A stretch of 64,000 nt of DNA, from contig CAVBUH010000043.1 in assembly GCA_963598415.1 (NCBI GenBank), positions 1 to 64,000 of the forward strand, given 5' to 3'. Shown piece by piece: positions 45,136 through 54,272 of the stretch. The DNA is from Colimorpha_A sp900556615 (GTDB taxonomy: Bacteria; Bacillota; Clostridia; Oscillospirales; CAG-272). The stretch's first letter is position 1, and every line of letters starts with the position of its first letter. The position numbers were made by a program, and so were the translations under genes. The notes under the pieces are model-generated. The model was not told where the DNA came from and made no database searches. It saw only the letters and a list, made by a program, of their open reading frames with translations.

Positions 45136-46350
45136 TTAAGCAGATTTTTTTCTTCTTTTTACAGAGAGACAAATGCCTGCTGCAGCGATAACTACGACTG
45201 CGATTGATGAAAAAGCAAGATCAGAGGTTTCCGCTGAAGCTTTTTTCTCTGTTATGGTGAGATCGTCAAATTGAAAACAACCATTCAACTCGTTAACTTT
45301 CTCCTCGAACATAGCGAGAGAAGAGAAGCTTCCGTCAGCAGTGAATTCGAATGTAACATTTGTCCACTTCTCAAACGGGAGTTCTGCGGTGCCGAGATTT
45401 TGTTTATCTGTGCCGTTTGTAAGATAGAATGACATTTTTGTGTCGTCAGATTTCGTATTCTTGGAACCGTATCCGAAATAACGAAGTTTGAAAGTCATTA
45501 CATAGGTTTTTCCCGAAGCCGGGCTGAAGGGAATGGTGAATTCCTGATCTTTGAATCCCAGAGCATCAAGTGCCGATTTCGGTTTTAACTGATAACAGTC
45601 GTTACCGTCGATATCAACGCTTGAGTATTTGTAATATCCGGCCAAGGTGTCAGGATCCGATTTGCCGGAATCGTTACCGGGACGGTTTATGACACCGTTT
45701 CCGCTGAAATTGCAGGTAATGTAGCCGTCGGGAGCGGACGCTTTTCCGCTGCGCTCCGTATAATCTTTCTTGAGATCTTGATATTCGCTGCCTTCGCAGA
45801 CGATGAAATTATCAATATAAAAATCTGCATTTACATTTTTGTTATCTCCGTTGGTCCAGTCGGAAAAACCGAACGAACCAAAATCAAGACCGTGAGTGAA
45901 AGTCATCTCGACATGTTTCCAGCTTCCGACGGGAACCTCAACTTCGGATATAGTTGCTCTGTTAGCTTCTCCGCTGGCAAATTCTCCGGCGCCCTGAACA
46001 ATTGCGCTCCAATACATTTTTACCGTACCACTTGTGGTGCCGTCAGCAAGTTGGGGAACGGCGACATCAAATGCGATCACATAGTTTTTATTTGCCGGAA
46101 GCATCTTTTCTATGGGATAGGCAAGCCAGTTGTTGGCACCGGTATTCATTGTGGCAATGTAGAGACATTCGTCTCCATCTACCGTAACGATATTAGAAGA
46201 AGATTCTCCTAAATTAAGAGGGATAAACTGCGTTTTTCCGTCTTTAAAATCGGTGGCAATAAGAACGCCGTCGTTGTTTTCCGCATAAACAGGACTACAG
46301 AACGTAAGCGCCATTACCAGAACAAGAGTAAAGGAAAGTAGCTTTTTCAT
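45136..46350 (-). CDS. Secreted surface protein with two jelly-roll-like domains and a C-terminal membrane anchor
   Basis: 404 residues. A signal peptide (about 1-23, PVYAEN) precedes two repeated beta-rich domains (about 28-190 and 205-370) with phrases typical of CBM-like jelly rolls: KHVEMTFTHG, FYIDNFIVCEG in the first and NVTFEFTADG, FQFDDLTITE in the second. A hydrophobic helix and KRRKKSA close the protein. It probably binds carbohydrate at the cell surface and is encoded in one transcript with the 43685 lipoprotein. AAAGGATC precedes the ATG, and a good promoter lies 70 bp upstream. Confidence 0.7.
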   Translation of the reverse strand: MKKLLSFTLVLVMALTFCSPVYAENNDGVLIATDFKDGKTQFIPLNLGESSSNIVTVDGDECLYIATMNTGANNWLAYPIEKMLPANKNYVIAFDVAVPQLADGTTSGTVKMYWSAIVQGAGEFASGEANRATISEVEVPVGSWKHVEMTFTHGLDFGSFGFSDWTNGDNKNVNADFYIDNFIVCEGSEYQDLKKDYTERSGKASAPDGYITCNFSGNGVINRPGNDSGKSDPDTLAGYYKYSSVDIDGNDCYQLKPKSALDALGFKDQEFTIPFSPASGKTYVMTFKLRYFGYGSKNTKSDDTKMSFYLTNGTDKQNLGTAELPFEKWTNVTFEFTADGSFSSLAMFEEKVNELNGCFQFDDLTITEKKASAETSDLAFSSIAVVVIAAAGICLSVKRRKKSA

Positions 46351-46386
46351 GGTTTTGATCCTTTCAGATTTGTATAATTTTTCATT

Positions 46387-46410
46387 TGAACAATCTACAT
46401 AGACTGTTCA
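46387..46410. promoter_or_regulatory. 24-bp imperfect palindrome, candidate operator
   Basis: TGAACA at the left and TGTTCA at the right, with 20 of 24 positions symmetrical. It sits between the -10 box and the start codon of the 45136 gene, where a bound repressor would block transcription. Function is inferred. Confidence 0.45.
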
Positions 46411-46419
46411 TTTATTTAT

Positions 46420-46448
46420 ATTATACAGTTTGTTTGTCATACAATCAA
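46420..46448 (-). promoter_or_regulatory. Sigma-A type promoter for the surface-protein operon
   Basis: On the minus strand: TTGATT (46443-46448), a 17-bp spacer, TATAAT (46420-46425). Confidence 0.72.
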
Positions 46449-47187
46449 TCACATAAACGAGGAAAAAATATCAATTTTCAACAATTATGCTTGTTTGTCA
46501 CTTGCAATTTTCGATAATTCAGCAAAACCGTAAAAACATTTAGAAATCGGGAATGACCGATATCCTAAAAGCGAAAGATTATTTCGATGCGCAGGTATTT
46601 ATAGAAACCTGCCGCGGCTGAGCATGCCAACCAGCTTGTCAAATGGGAACACAAGGTCAGGTAAAGTCGCAAACCCATTGAAAATAAATTATGTACCTCC
46701 CGAAACAAAATGTCTGTGGCCATCTCAGACGGTTTCAATAAGAGGGCAGACAGTCAAAAACCAAGTGCCGCTCCCGACAGAGAACGATAGCTTTAATACC
46801 GAAAACAACACCGCGGGACAGTTTCCTGTCTTGTGGACTTATATTTTGCCATTTGTAATTTCTCCATTTCATATTTTATTTGCGAGGAGTAATATAAATA
46901 GCGTTTTTTGTGGTGTTTTCTTGGGTATCATGAAAGTGAAGCAATCCCCCTGCAACTTGTACCATAAACCATTACTCTTGTCATAAACGAATTTTTCCAT
47001 TGTGTTATTTTTGAAGCAATATATTCGCACATACATTACGGTTTCCTGATTGCCACACGCTGTTATACCTTGTTATGGGATGTTCTTTCCCTTGCTTTTG
47101 AACTTATAAAAACTATACCAAGGGTAATAATGTGTGAAAGAATATAGACGTCACATTGCGAAAAATCCTTTCTTTTCAAGGCTTTTC
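46449..47187. other. Intergenic stretch without a recognised gene
   Basis: About 740 bp. An open frame at 46624-46986 (120 codons) has no ribosome binding site and a protein sequence I cannot relate to anything. I found no tRNA or group II intron end sequences and no known repeat, apart from the R1 copy that starts at 47188. Confidence 0.4.
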
Positions 47188-47368
47188 TTAAGACAATACC
47201 GCCGGGTGCACGGCTAACGCCTTTGTTGCGATATGCTTGCATCTTTCCGTCATACTTCACCAATTTCGTCGGCAGAGGAGTCCACTCCTGTTTCCTCAAT
47301 TTGTATCGTCTGACGAAAAAAATCTGGCGGCGCAACTGCTCAACAATCATTGTGCGGTATTGCCTTAA
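47188..47368. repeat. R1 repeat, copy D (MITE-like)
   Basis: 181 bp from ttaagacaatacc to gtgcggtattgccttaa, nearly the same sequence as copy A through most of its length. Open frames in it are shared by the other copies and are a by-product of the repeat. Confidence 0.85.
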
Positions 47369-47506
47369 AGTACTATGAGTTATGATAACCACTTATAAAA
47401 TCGTGATTTTCAAATTCAAGTTTTTCGAACTCATTATATCGCAGTGTCAGAAAATGGGGCTGGGTTAAATTGAGAATTTTGACCTTAGCTCTATACAAAA
47501 GAAACA

Positions 47507-47545
47507 AAAAGCCAAGATCAATCGATTGATTTGACCTTGGCTTTT
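47507..47545 (-). terminator. Intrinsic terminator for spoIVB
   Basis: A stem aaaagccaagatca / tgaccttggctttt (one mismatch) that on the minus strand ends in a T run (ttggctttttgtttc). It lies 58 bp beyond the spoIVB stop. Confidence 0.85.
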
Positions 47546-47602
47546 GTGATAGTTGCGCATGGCGTTCACAGTTTATTCATGCTATGAAGCAGCCCCAATA
47601 GT

Positions 47603-48694
47603 TTATCCGGCCATCGAATCCAGCATATTTTCAATAAATATCCCGTATCCAGTTGTTGGATCATTGACCAAAACATGTGTAACTGCGCCGATTAGCTTTC
47701 CGTTTTGTATAATAGGCGAACCGCTCATCCCCTGAACAATTCCACCCGTTCGTTCTATCAGTTTTTTATCTGTGACCGTTACAACAAAATTTTTGTTATC
47801 CTTGCCGTTTCTGTTTATCTTCGATATTTCTATATCATAGGTTATTGCACCGTCGTTTCCGAGAGTGCAGATAAGCTGCGCTTTTCCTTCTTTCACTTCA
47901 TCGCGTAATCCCAGACTCATCGGCTCAGATATTTTGGAAGGAAGTTCGGTGAAGATTCCAAACACTCCGCAGACGGTATTACTGAAAACGCTTCCGCATT
48001 TTTCCGGAAGAAAATACCCTTTAATTTCTCCCGGTTTTCCGGATTTTCCTTTAATCACACCGCCGATTTCGACCTTCATAGCAGTACCTTTTTTAAGAGG
48101 CATAAGTTCTCCGGTATCAATATCACAAATTCCGTGTCCCAGACCTCCAAATTCTCCGGTCTGCGGATCAATGAATGTAACCGTACCGATACCTGCGGTA
48201 CTGTCCCGAAGCCACATTCCCGCTTTATATTTACCATCTCCGTCGGCAATGGAAGGATAAAGCGTTACCTCTTTCTGTTTTCCGTTTCTTATAAGACTTA
48301 TCAAAAGTCCTTTTCCTGCGCTGTTTTCAATTATTTCAGAAAACTCTTTAACACTATTGACCTCTGTTCCGTCAACCGATATGATGACATCTCTTACCCG
48401 AATTCCGGCGTCGTAGGCCGGTTTTGTCTCTTTTTCTCCGCTCTTTACATCAGAGATCCCGACAACAAGAACCCCTTTTGTAAAGAATTTTACTCCGAAT
48501 GCCATTCCTCCCGGGCAAAGCTTCATTCCCTCATACTTTGAAGCTTCATTTCTGTCGGACATGGCGTCATAATCGCTGTTTTTAGCAAATCCTGTCGTTT
48601 GAACCGCCGTAAACAGCGATAATACTGAGAGTAAAACACATAATTTTCTTACTAATACCGAAGCCGACGTTCTCTTTCTTTTTTTCTGTTGCAT
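47603..48694 (-). CDS. spoIVB: SpoIVB peptidase (S55)
   Basis: 363 residues. An N-terminal membrane or signal segment (about 14-37) is followed by a PDZ domain (about 62-145, GIRVRDVIISVDGTEV) and the S55 serine peptidase domain with H187 in GGLGHGI and S326 in VQGMSGSPI. In sporulation this forespore-secreted protease cuts SpoIVFA to trigger sigma-K activation. Its presence strongly supports a spore-forming host. It is a single gene with its own terminator. Confidence 0.95.
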   Translation of the reverse strand: MQQKKRKRTSASVLVRKLCVLLSVLSLFTAVQTTGFAKNSDYDAMSDRNEASKYEGMKLCPGGMAFGVKFFTKGVLVVGISDVKSGEKETKPAYDAGIRVRDVIISVDGTEVNSVKEFSEIIENSAGKGLLISLIRNGKQKEVTLYPSIADGDGKYKAGMWLRDSTAGIGTVTFIDPQTGEFGGLGHGICDIDTGELMPLKKGTAMKVEIGGVIKGKSGKPGEIKGYFLPEKCGSVFSNTVCGVFGIFTELPSKISEPMSLGLRDEVKEGKAQLICTLGNDGAITYDIEISKINRNGKDNKNFVVTVTDKKLIERTGGIVQGMSGSPIIQNGKLIGAVTHVLVNDPTTGYGIFIENMLDSMAG

Positions 48695-48918
48695 CTGATT
48701 CTACCGTTCCCCTTATTTTTTCCTGTCTGTTCCGTGGATACAACATTAATTTGGGCTTGGAAAGCGTTTTTTATGTGTAACAATTTTTGTTTAAACCGTA
48801 ATGAAAAAAATTCCACGACGGAAATGAATATTTTTGGTTGACATATTGGATATAATACTTTAAAATTAAAAGTATTCCAATCTGTCCTGCAGATCGAAAA
48901 AAGCTTGTGATCTTATAT

Positions 48919-49083
48919 AGGAGCACCTCTAAAAATTCACTGCCCAAATCCGGTTCGAGCTGTTTTCCGTCATTTGTTACCAAAATCCTTGACAAATGAT
49001 AGGCTGTCTGCGGAATTTTTGTTTTGACTACGAAAAAATCTCTTTGCCGTCTATGAATATTAAATTTTTAGAGATATCCTTAA
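48919..49083. repeat. R3 repeat, copy a (MITE-like)
   Basis: 165 bp from aggagcacctctaaaaattc to aatttttagagatatcctta, with inverted-repeat ends. It is closely similar and in the same orientation as copies at 60179-60343 and 61781-61947. It ends 9 bp before the start of the next gene. Minus-strand frames through it read VTNDGKQ-like peptides in every copy. Confidence 0.85.
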
Positions 49084-49092
49084 GAGGTAAAA

Positions 49093-49881
49093 ATGAAACC
49101 ATATGAAAAATGTCATATATTTTTAGCAAAAATTATAAATCTATCCTGTCCGGCTGTTCTTGTGATTTCCTTACTTTTGGCGACGGTTGTTTATCCTGCA
49201 TATTCCTTTATTTTTAATTTTTCTCATGTTAATATCGAAGTCCTTACGGAGACGGTTTCTGTTTTCGCCTCGGTTCTTTGCCTCTGCCGTCTTATTATGA
49301 TACCTGTCGGGTACCGGTTAAGCAAAACGCTGACGGCCGAGCTTATCTTCTGTACTTTTGCGTTCGCTGCGGCATATTTTTTTCGACATTATGGCGGTTT
49401 CTCGGTAAAAGGATATGTTTTTTCTCTTGCTGCATCGCTTTTTTCACCCTATGCGCTGTTCGGATGGTTTTTTGAAAAGTACCGAAAGGCAGATGAAAAG
49501 AGCTTAAACATATTTTTCCTGATTTCCTCAATTCTATTCATTTTTCTTTCTATGAGTTCTGCGGTCATTTCGGTTATGGGTTCTTCTCTTACTGCAGCGA
49601 TTATATTAAGATTGACCGCTTTGCCGATTATTATGATTACGGCCTGCGCGGTATGTTTTGGAAAAAAATGCAGACGAATCGGGATGCTCTCTTATATTTC
49701 GGCACGGTTATTTTCTTTTGTTCCTGCACTGTACATATTGATTACAGCGGCAGATTTCGCGTTTGCACACCTGCTGCAATTCGCCTTTCCTGCCGCGTTT
49801 GCGATATTTCTGATTATTGTTTTTTTCAATGCTTTCGCCATAAAAAAACCTTCTGCTTTTCCGCGATTTTTCAGCGTCTGA
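49093..49881 (+). CDS. Polytopic membrane protein of unknown function
   Basis: 262 residues with about seven hydrophobic segments (near 15-38, 48-70, 82-95, 105-128, 138-160, 165-185 and 205-245) and basic cytoplasmic loops (EKYRKADEK, FGKKCRRIG). No family motif is recognised. GAGGT lies only 5-6 bp before the ATG, right next to the end of an R3 repeat. It could be co-regulated with htrA, but an R2 repeat separates them. Confidence 0.6.
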   Translation: MKPYEKCHIFLAKIINLSCPAVLVISLLLATVVYPAYSFIFNFSHVNIEVLTETVSVFASVLCLCRLIMIPVGYRLSKTLTAELIFCTFAFAAAYFFRHYGGFSVKGYVFSLAASLFSPYALFGWFFEKYRKADEKSLNIFFLISSILFIFLSMSSAVISVMGSSLTAAIILRLTALPIIMITACAVCFGKKCRRIGMLSYISARLFSFVPALYILITAADFAFAHLLQFAFPAAFAIFLIIVFFNAFAIKKPSAFPRFFSV

Positions 49882-49942
49882 ACACATCATTGTCACAATA
49901 ACGGGGTAATATTATTTCAGAATTATAAAAGCGTACTCATAT

Positions 49943-50104
49943 TAAGGAATCCCTGAATCAATCGTCAACGGATTTTTCCGGCTGGTTTATTGCCCGACAC
50001 CGTTAAAAAACTTGAAATATTACCCGTATTCCTGCGTTTTTTGCCTTGCCGTTCAAAAAATCATCTCAGAAATCTGTATAGCCGATTAATTCAGCGATTC
50101 CCCA
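49943..50104. repeat. R2 repeat, copy b
   Basis: About 162 bp from ttaaggaatccctgaatcaatcg to cgattaattcagcgattcccc. It matches the reverse complement of copy a (28049-28246) but lacks the central R1-like piece. It sits directly upstream of the htrA ribosome binding site. Confidence 0.8.
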
Positions 50105-50142
50105 AAAATATACGCCTGAATATTTCTGAAAGGATGATTTTT

Positions 50143-51441
50143 ATGGACGAAAACAAGCAAACCAAACGTGAAAGCAAAAAAATTTCCGCCGTTACCGCTG
50201 TCATCGTATGTGCTGCCTGTATTTTGGTAACTTCCTTAATGACCTGGGGGGCGGCGCTTAAAACCATGAGCGGAGGTACGAATACCCCGGTTGGCGATAT
50301 GATAATTTATACAGACACCACAGGAGAGAACAACGATATAAGCGCGCCGGAAGTTTCGCCTGAACTCTCTGACAGCTCCGAATCGGAAAACAAATCCTCA
50401 AATTCCGAAAATATCATCACGATAACCGGTAAGAACAATTCGGAAAAAACACCCTCCGAAATTTACGCGGAAAATATTGACAGTGTCGTAGGTATAACCG
50501 CAAACGGTATAACCACAAATATTTTCGGTCAGACCACAAAAACCGCAAGTTCAGGAACCGGATTTGTTATAAGAGCAGACGGATATATTCTCACAAACTA
50601 TCATGTAATTGAAAAATCAACCGAGTTTACCGTAACCTTTGCAGACGGAAAAACATATGATGCGGAAGTAATCGGTTTTGAAAATGAGTTTTCCGATATT
50701 GCCGTACTGAAAATAGACACGACGGACCTTAAGCCTGTGACCATCGGTTCCTCCGACAGCATGACCGTCGGTCAGGACGTAACGGTTATCGGAAATCCGC
50801 TCGGAGAGCTTACTTTTTCGCTTACCAAGGGGGTTGTGAGCGCGCTCGGAAGACAAATCAATACCGACGGTACCCCTATAACGATGTTTCAGATTGACGC
50901 GGCTGTTAATTCCGGAAATTCCGGCGGTCCTGCCTTTGATTCCTCTGGGAATGTGGTCGGAGTGGTAACCGCAAAGTATGCCTCGGAAGAGATTGAAGGA
51001 CTCGGTTTCTGTATACCAGCAAGCGATGCCGCTGAAATTGCCGCTGATATCATAAAATATGGATATGTGCGCGGCAGAGCCTCTATCGGTATTTCCGGCG
51101 ACGATGCAAGCGAAGTCTATAATTACTATTATCGTTTTTACGGTAACCGCGTAGGACAAATAAAGAATCTTCTATCGGAAGGCGTATATGTGACCTCTGT
51201 GATTGACGGGAGCGCTGCGGATAAAGCGGGAATCTCAAAGGGTGATTACATTACGGAGATAAACGGTGAAAATATCTCTGACTGTTCTGAAATGAAAGTC
51301 ATACTCGCCGCTCTTTCTCCCGAAGATGAAATAACCGTCACGGTATTTAAAGACGGAGTCTACAGCGAAGCAAAGCTCATACTGGATGAATATTCGCCGG
51401 CAGAAAGCGTAAATACCAATTCAGGGAGCGCTTCTCTCTGA
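50143..51441 (+). CDS. HtrA/DegP-like trypsin-type serine protease with PDZ domain
   Basis: 432 residues. A short cytoplasmic N-terminus, one membrane helix (about 14-40) and a Ser/Glu-rich linker lead to the S1C protease domain with H154 (TNYHVI), D185 (FSDIAVL) and S260 (NSGNSGGPA). A PDZ domain follows (about 340-425, GVYVTSVIDGSAADKAGI). Such proteins degrade misfolded proteins at the outer face of the membrane. ATG 50143 follows GAAAGGA; longer in-frame starts run into the repeat. An R1 repeat begins 6 bp after the stop. Confidence 0.94.
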   Translation: MDENKQTKRESKKISAVTAVIVCAACILVTSLMTWGAALKTMSGGTNTPVGDMIIYTDTTGENNDISAPEVSPELSDSSESENKSSNSENIITITGKNNSEKTPSEIYAENIDSVVGITANGITTNIFGQTTKTASSGTGFVIRADGYILTNYHVIEKSTEFTVTFADGKTYDAEVIGFENEFSDIAVLKIDTTDLKPVTIGSSDSMTVGQDVTVIGNPLGELTFSLTKGVVSALGRQINTDGTPITMFQIDAAVNSGNSGGPAFDSSGNVVGVVTAKYASEEIEGLGFCIPASDAAEIAADIIKYGYVRGRASIGISGDDASEVYNYYYRFYGNRVGQIKNLLSEGVYVTSVIDGSAADKAGISKGDYITEINGENISDCSEMKVILAALSPEDEITVTVFKDGVYSEAKLILDEYSPAESVNTNSGSASL

Positions 51442-51446
51442 AGGAG

Positions 51447-51624
51447 TTAAGGCAACACCGCACAATGCACAGCTAACGCCTTTGTTGCGCATTTGCTTGC
51501 ATCTTTTCCGTCATACTTCACAACTTTCGTCGGCAGAGAAGTCACTCTTGCCTCCTCAATTTGTATTGTCTGACGAAAAATCCGGCGGCACAACTGCACA
51601 ACAATCATTGTGCGGTATTGCCTA
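51447..51624. repeat. R1 repeat, copy E (MITE-like)
   Basis: 178 bp from ttaaggcaacaccgcacaatg to ttgtgcggtattgccta, in the same orientation as copies A and D. The remaining sequence up to 51862 holds no gene I recognise; it ends in a piece resembling an R1 end (cccggcggtatagccttaagg). Confidence 0.83.
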
Positions 51625-51862
51625 TATTTTTTGTGCGGGCTGTTGCGTTAAGCAACAAGCCAGGTATTTACCCGGTCAGGAAACCGGGAAAATGCCGAAT
51701 CGGGTGTTTTTGACCGTATTTTCTTTGGATTATTATGAATTTAAATGGTCAAAATTGCGGATTTCATCCACCAAACCCGACTTCGTGGGGCAGTCGAACT
51801 GCCCCCTGAATCCCGAAAAATCTGACGGCGCATCTGTACTGTCATAACCCGGCGGTATAGCC

Positions 51863-52360
51863 TTAAGGAATGATCCGTTTCATCGGAAACCTCGTTTCCG
51901 TAAAAAATTTGTAATATTGCGATCTTCTCACGCCCTGCTCAGCGCCGGGCGTGAATTTATTTTCATAGATAACGCAGTTTGAACCGTCATAATACCATCC
52001 GCCTTCTTTCGGAAGCTTTTTTTTCATCTTGAAAGGGAGAGGAACCTCAAGTCCATCCGAAGTTCTTGTATCGGATATTCTGCGGCAGGCAAGCAGTTTC
52101 CTTTCCTTATACCAAAGAAAATCGATATAAAGGCTGAAAAGTCCCTCTTCCGAAAAAGCTCTGTGAAGCTCACCGATTACCGTGCAGCCGTGTTTTTCCG
52201 CTGTTTGCTCTATTTTATCCGAAAGACGGTGATAGAAATCATTAAGGTGCTTTCCCGTCTCGTCATCATCAGGAAAGGACGGTATTTCCATCCTGACCGT
52301 ATATAGCTTTCCGCTTTCATTGCAGCCGTGTCTTATAATTTTTTCTGACGCTATCCACAT
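51863..52360 (-). CDS. Hypothetical protein
   Basis: 165 residues, soluble, from ATG 52360 behind GGAGG. It is rich in aromatic residues, with FSLYIDFLWYKERKLLACRRIS and TRFPMKRIIP. It starts with a conserved-looking segment, then a helix (LNDFYHRLSDKIEQTAEKHG) and several beta strands. The layout faintly recalls DUF3298-like extracellular domains, but there is no signal peptide and I do not assign a family. It is transcribed divergently from the Rrf2 gene. Confidence 0.6.
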   Translation of the reverse strand: MWIASEKIIRHGCNESGKLYTVRMEIPSFPDDDETGKHLNDFYHRLSDKIEQTAEKHGCTVIGELHRAFSEEGLFSLYIDFLWYKERKLLACRRISDTRTSDGLEVPLPFKMKKKLPKEGGWYYDGSNCVIYENKFTPGAEQGVRRSQYYKFFTETRFPMKRIIP

Positions 52361-52421
52361 GATCTGTCGTCCTCCGATTTCGTTCCCTGCCGAGCCGTTT
52401 ATTCAAAAAAGGCTTTTGCCC

Positions 52422-52450
52422 TTGACAAAATTCTCCTGACGGAATATAAT
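52422..52450 (+). promoter_or_regulatory. Perfect consensus sigma-A promoter for the Rrf2-ThrE operon
   Basis: TTGACA (52422-52427), a 17-bp spacer, TATAAT (52445-52450), 65 bp before the Rrf2 start. A promoter this strong normally needs a repressor, and the first gene encodes a candidate. Confidence 0.88.
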
Positions 52451-52515
52451 CAATATACGGAATCTTCCCGGCGGATATCTGTCATAACAAAGTATATGCC
52501 GGATAAGGTAATATA

Positions 52516-52932
52516 ATGAAAATCAATATGGAAACAGACTATGCGCTCAGGATCATGCGTTGCCTTGCCGAGAAAAACGCTGTGACCGATGCGAAAACCA
52601 TATCCGAGCTTGTCGGGGTATCGCTCAGATTCACTCTCAAAATACTTGGCAAGCTTGTTTCCGGTGGGCTGATCCTATCTCATAAAGGGGCAAACGGCGG
52701 TTATGAGCTTTCGCTTCCTGCAAATGAAATTACTTTGCGCCGGGTAATTGAGCTTATTGAGGGACCTCTTGTCATATCCCGCTGTCTGTCAGAGGATTTT
52801 GTCTGCCGTCACGACGGTGAGCATGAAAGCAGCAGCGGATGCGGGTGTTTCTTCAATCGTGTATTTGATGAAATAAACATGAGTATTGCCGCAAAGCTTG
52901 ACAGTGTTACCATTGCAGACTCTATAAAATAG
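52516..52932 (+). CDS. Rrf2 family transcriptional regulator with C-terminal cysteine cluster
   Basis: 138 residues. The winged helix has METDYALRIMRCLAEKNAVT and GVSLRFTLKILGKLVSGGLI, followed by GANGGYELS. The C-terminal half carries SRCLSEDFVCRHDGEHESSSGCGC-type spacing (Cys at about 95, 102, 115 and 117), which could hold an iron-sulfur cluster as in IscR/NsrR-like members. It ends in a TAG stop, which shows that TAG is a normal stop in this genome. The ThrE genes follow after 12 bp. Confidence 0.9.
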   Translation: MKINMETDYALRIMRCLAEKNAVTDAKTISELVGVSLRFTLKILGKLVSGGLILSHKGANGGYELSLPANEITLRRVIELIEGPLVISRCLSEDFVCRHDGEHESSSGCGCFFNRVFDEINMSIAAKLDSVTIADSIK

Positions 52933-52944
52933 GCAGGTAACAGT

Positions 52945-53757
52945 ATGGATAAACGTATAGAAGCGGAAGCCGACATGACGAATCTTCTTGTCGACACAGC
53001 TATGATGGCGGCTGTAATCATTCTTGAAAACGGAGGAGAAACCTTCCGCGCCGAGGAAACGGCAGTCAGAATTTGCCGTGCCGCCGGAAAAAGTGAGACG
53101 GAAGTGCTTGCCTTTCCAACCGGGATATTTATTACTGTAGAAGGGGATGACGGAAAGAAAGTCTCATCGGTGGTAAGAATCAAAAACCGCACGATCAATT
53201 TGTTTCGCGTCGAACGTGCCAATTCTTTTGCCCGAAGCTATGATAACGGCAATCTCGCTCTCGGAGAATTAAAAGAAAAGCTTGAGGCGCTGAAATCCTC
53301 TGTCATAACGAAAAAATTTTTCATTGCGCTTGCCGCCGGGGTTTCTTCGGCAATGTTTACCCTGTTATTTGAACCGGTTCTCGGTTTGAGTGTGATATTT
53401 GATGTTGCGGTAACTTTTTTTTGCACCTTTTTAATGGAATATCTGTGCATCGCTTCAAAATTAAAAAACGCCTATCAATTTACCGTAACCTTTATCGGTT
53501 CGGCTTTGATAGCGCTTATAGCCGTTGTATTTACCGGGATATTCGGTATAGGAAATCTAAGCTGTATTATTATCGGAGCAATAACGCCGCTTTTGCCCGG
53601 AATCTCTCTGACAAACGCGATACGTGATACCGTTATGGGGGATATCATGTCGGGAGCGGCACGAATTGCCGAAACTCTTCTCATTGCCGTTGCGATCGCA
53701 GGGGGCGTCGGTATCGTGCTTGCGGGATATGTAAATATTACAGGAGCTTTGCTATGA
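52945..53757 (+). CDS. Threonine/serine exporter family protein, N-terminal half (ThrE/DUF1212)
   Basis: 270 residues. A cytoplasmic N-terminal domain has AAVIILENGGETFRAEET, followed by about five membrane segments from residue 110 on and the motif ITPLLPGISLTNAIRDTVMGD. This matches the first part of ThrE-type amino-acid exporters, which in Firmicutes are split into two genes. Its end overlaps the next gene by ATGA. Confidence 0.9.
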   Translation: MDKRIEAEADMTNLLVDTAMMAAVIILENGGETFRAEETAVRICRAAGKSETEVLAFPTGIFITVEGDDGKKVSSVVRIKNRTINLFRVERANSFARSYDNGNLALGELKEKLEALKSSVITKKFFIALAAGVSSAMFTLLFEPVLGLSVIFDVAVTFFCTFLMEYLCIASKLKNAYQFTVTFIGSALIALIAVVFTGIFGIGNLSCIIIGAITPLLPGISLTNAIRDTVMGDIMSGAARIAETLLIAVAIAGGVGIVLAGYVNITGALL

Positions 53758-54203
53758 GATATCTTCTGTATTTCCGTGACTTTGCGGTCTGCTTTGCCGC
53801 CGTTTTTTCCTACGGTAAAATCATGTCGGTCCCCGTCAAGCCTCTGATCCCGGCGTCGCTTGCCGGCGCCGCTTCCTATCTGGTTTACCGGATTATTTAT
53901 CTTGAAAGCGGGCATGAGCTTGTCGGATATCTTACGGCGGCTCTTATCGTATCAGCCGTCTCGGAGGTTCTTGCCCGCAAACTGAAAATGCCGGCAACCA
54001 TATTTGTCATGCCGGGCATCATACCCCTCGTACCGGGAGTCGGATTGTACAGATCGATGCTTTGCCTGGTGCAAAACGATATCAACGGATTTTTCAGCGC
54101 CGGGGTGAGAACCCTGTTTATCTCCGGAATTATTGCCGTTGCGATTGCTGTTGTAAATGCCATTGCAAGGCATATGTTTCCAAAGCCGAACAAGACCGCG
54201 TAA
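53754..54203 (+). CDS. Threonine/serine exporter family protein, C-terminal half (ThrE_2/DUF3815)
   Basis: 149 residues with about four or five membrane segments and the motif FVMPGIIPLVPGVGLYRSM, which matches the second half of ThrE. Together with the upstream protein it probably forms one exporter. A hairpin lies 26 bp after the stop. Confidence 0.9.
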   Translation: MRYLLYFRDFAVCFAAVFSYGKIMSVPVKPLIPASLAGAASYLVYRIIYLESGHELVGYLTAALIVSAVSEVLARKLKMPATIFVMPGIIPLVPGVGLYRSMLCLVQNDINGFFSAGVRTLFISGIIAVAIAVVNAIARHMFPKPNKTA

Positions 54204-54228
54204 CTCTCCGCCTTTCAAAATATAGCCA

Positions 54229-54272
54229 AACAGCCTTTCCCTTGTGCATTCAAGCGCAGCGGAAAGGCTGTT
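54229..54272 (+). terminator. Hairpin terminator of the Rrf2-ThrE operon
   Basis: A perfect 12-bp stem aacagcctttcc / ggaaaggctgtt with a 20-nt loop and a short T-rich tail. Confidence 0.65.

Noticed and set aside
46624..46986. 120-codon plus-strand frame in a long intergenic region
   Set aside because: No Shine-Dalgarno sequence, odd composition and no recognisable domain. I also considered a group II intron remnant here but could not find the conserved ends or domain V.
47063..47392. 109-codon minus-strand open frame
   Set aside because: It lies in R1 copy D; similar peptides appear in other R1 copies, and there is no ribosome binding site. It is a by-product of the repeat.
48771..48995. 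74-codon minus-strand frame containing VTNDGKQLEPDL
   Set aside because: It runs through R3 copy a. The same peptide appears in R3 upstream of the 60342 gene, so it reflects the repeat and not a gene.
27683..51624. CRISPR array from the recurring short sequences
   Set aside because: The repeats are 160-200 bp, widely spaced and have inverted ends. There are no short direct repeats with regular spacers and no cas genes.
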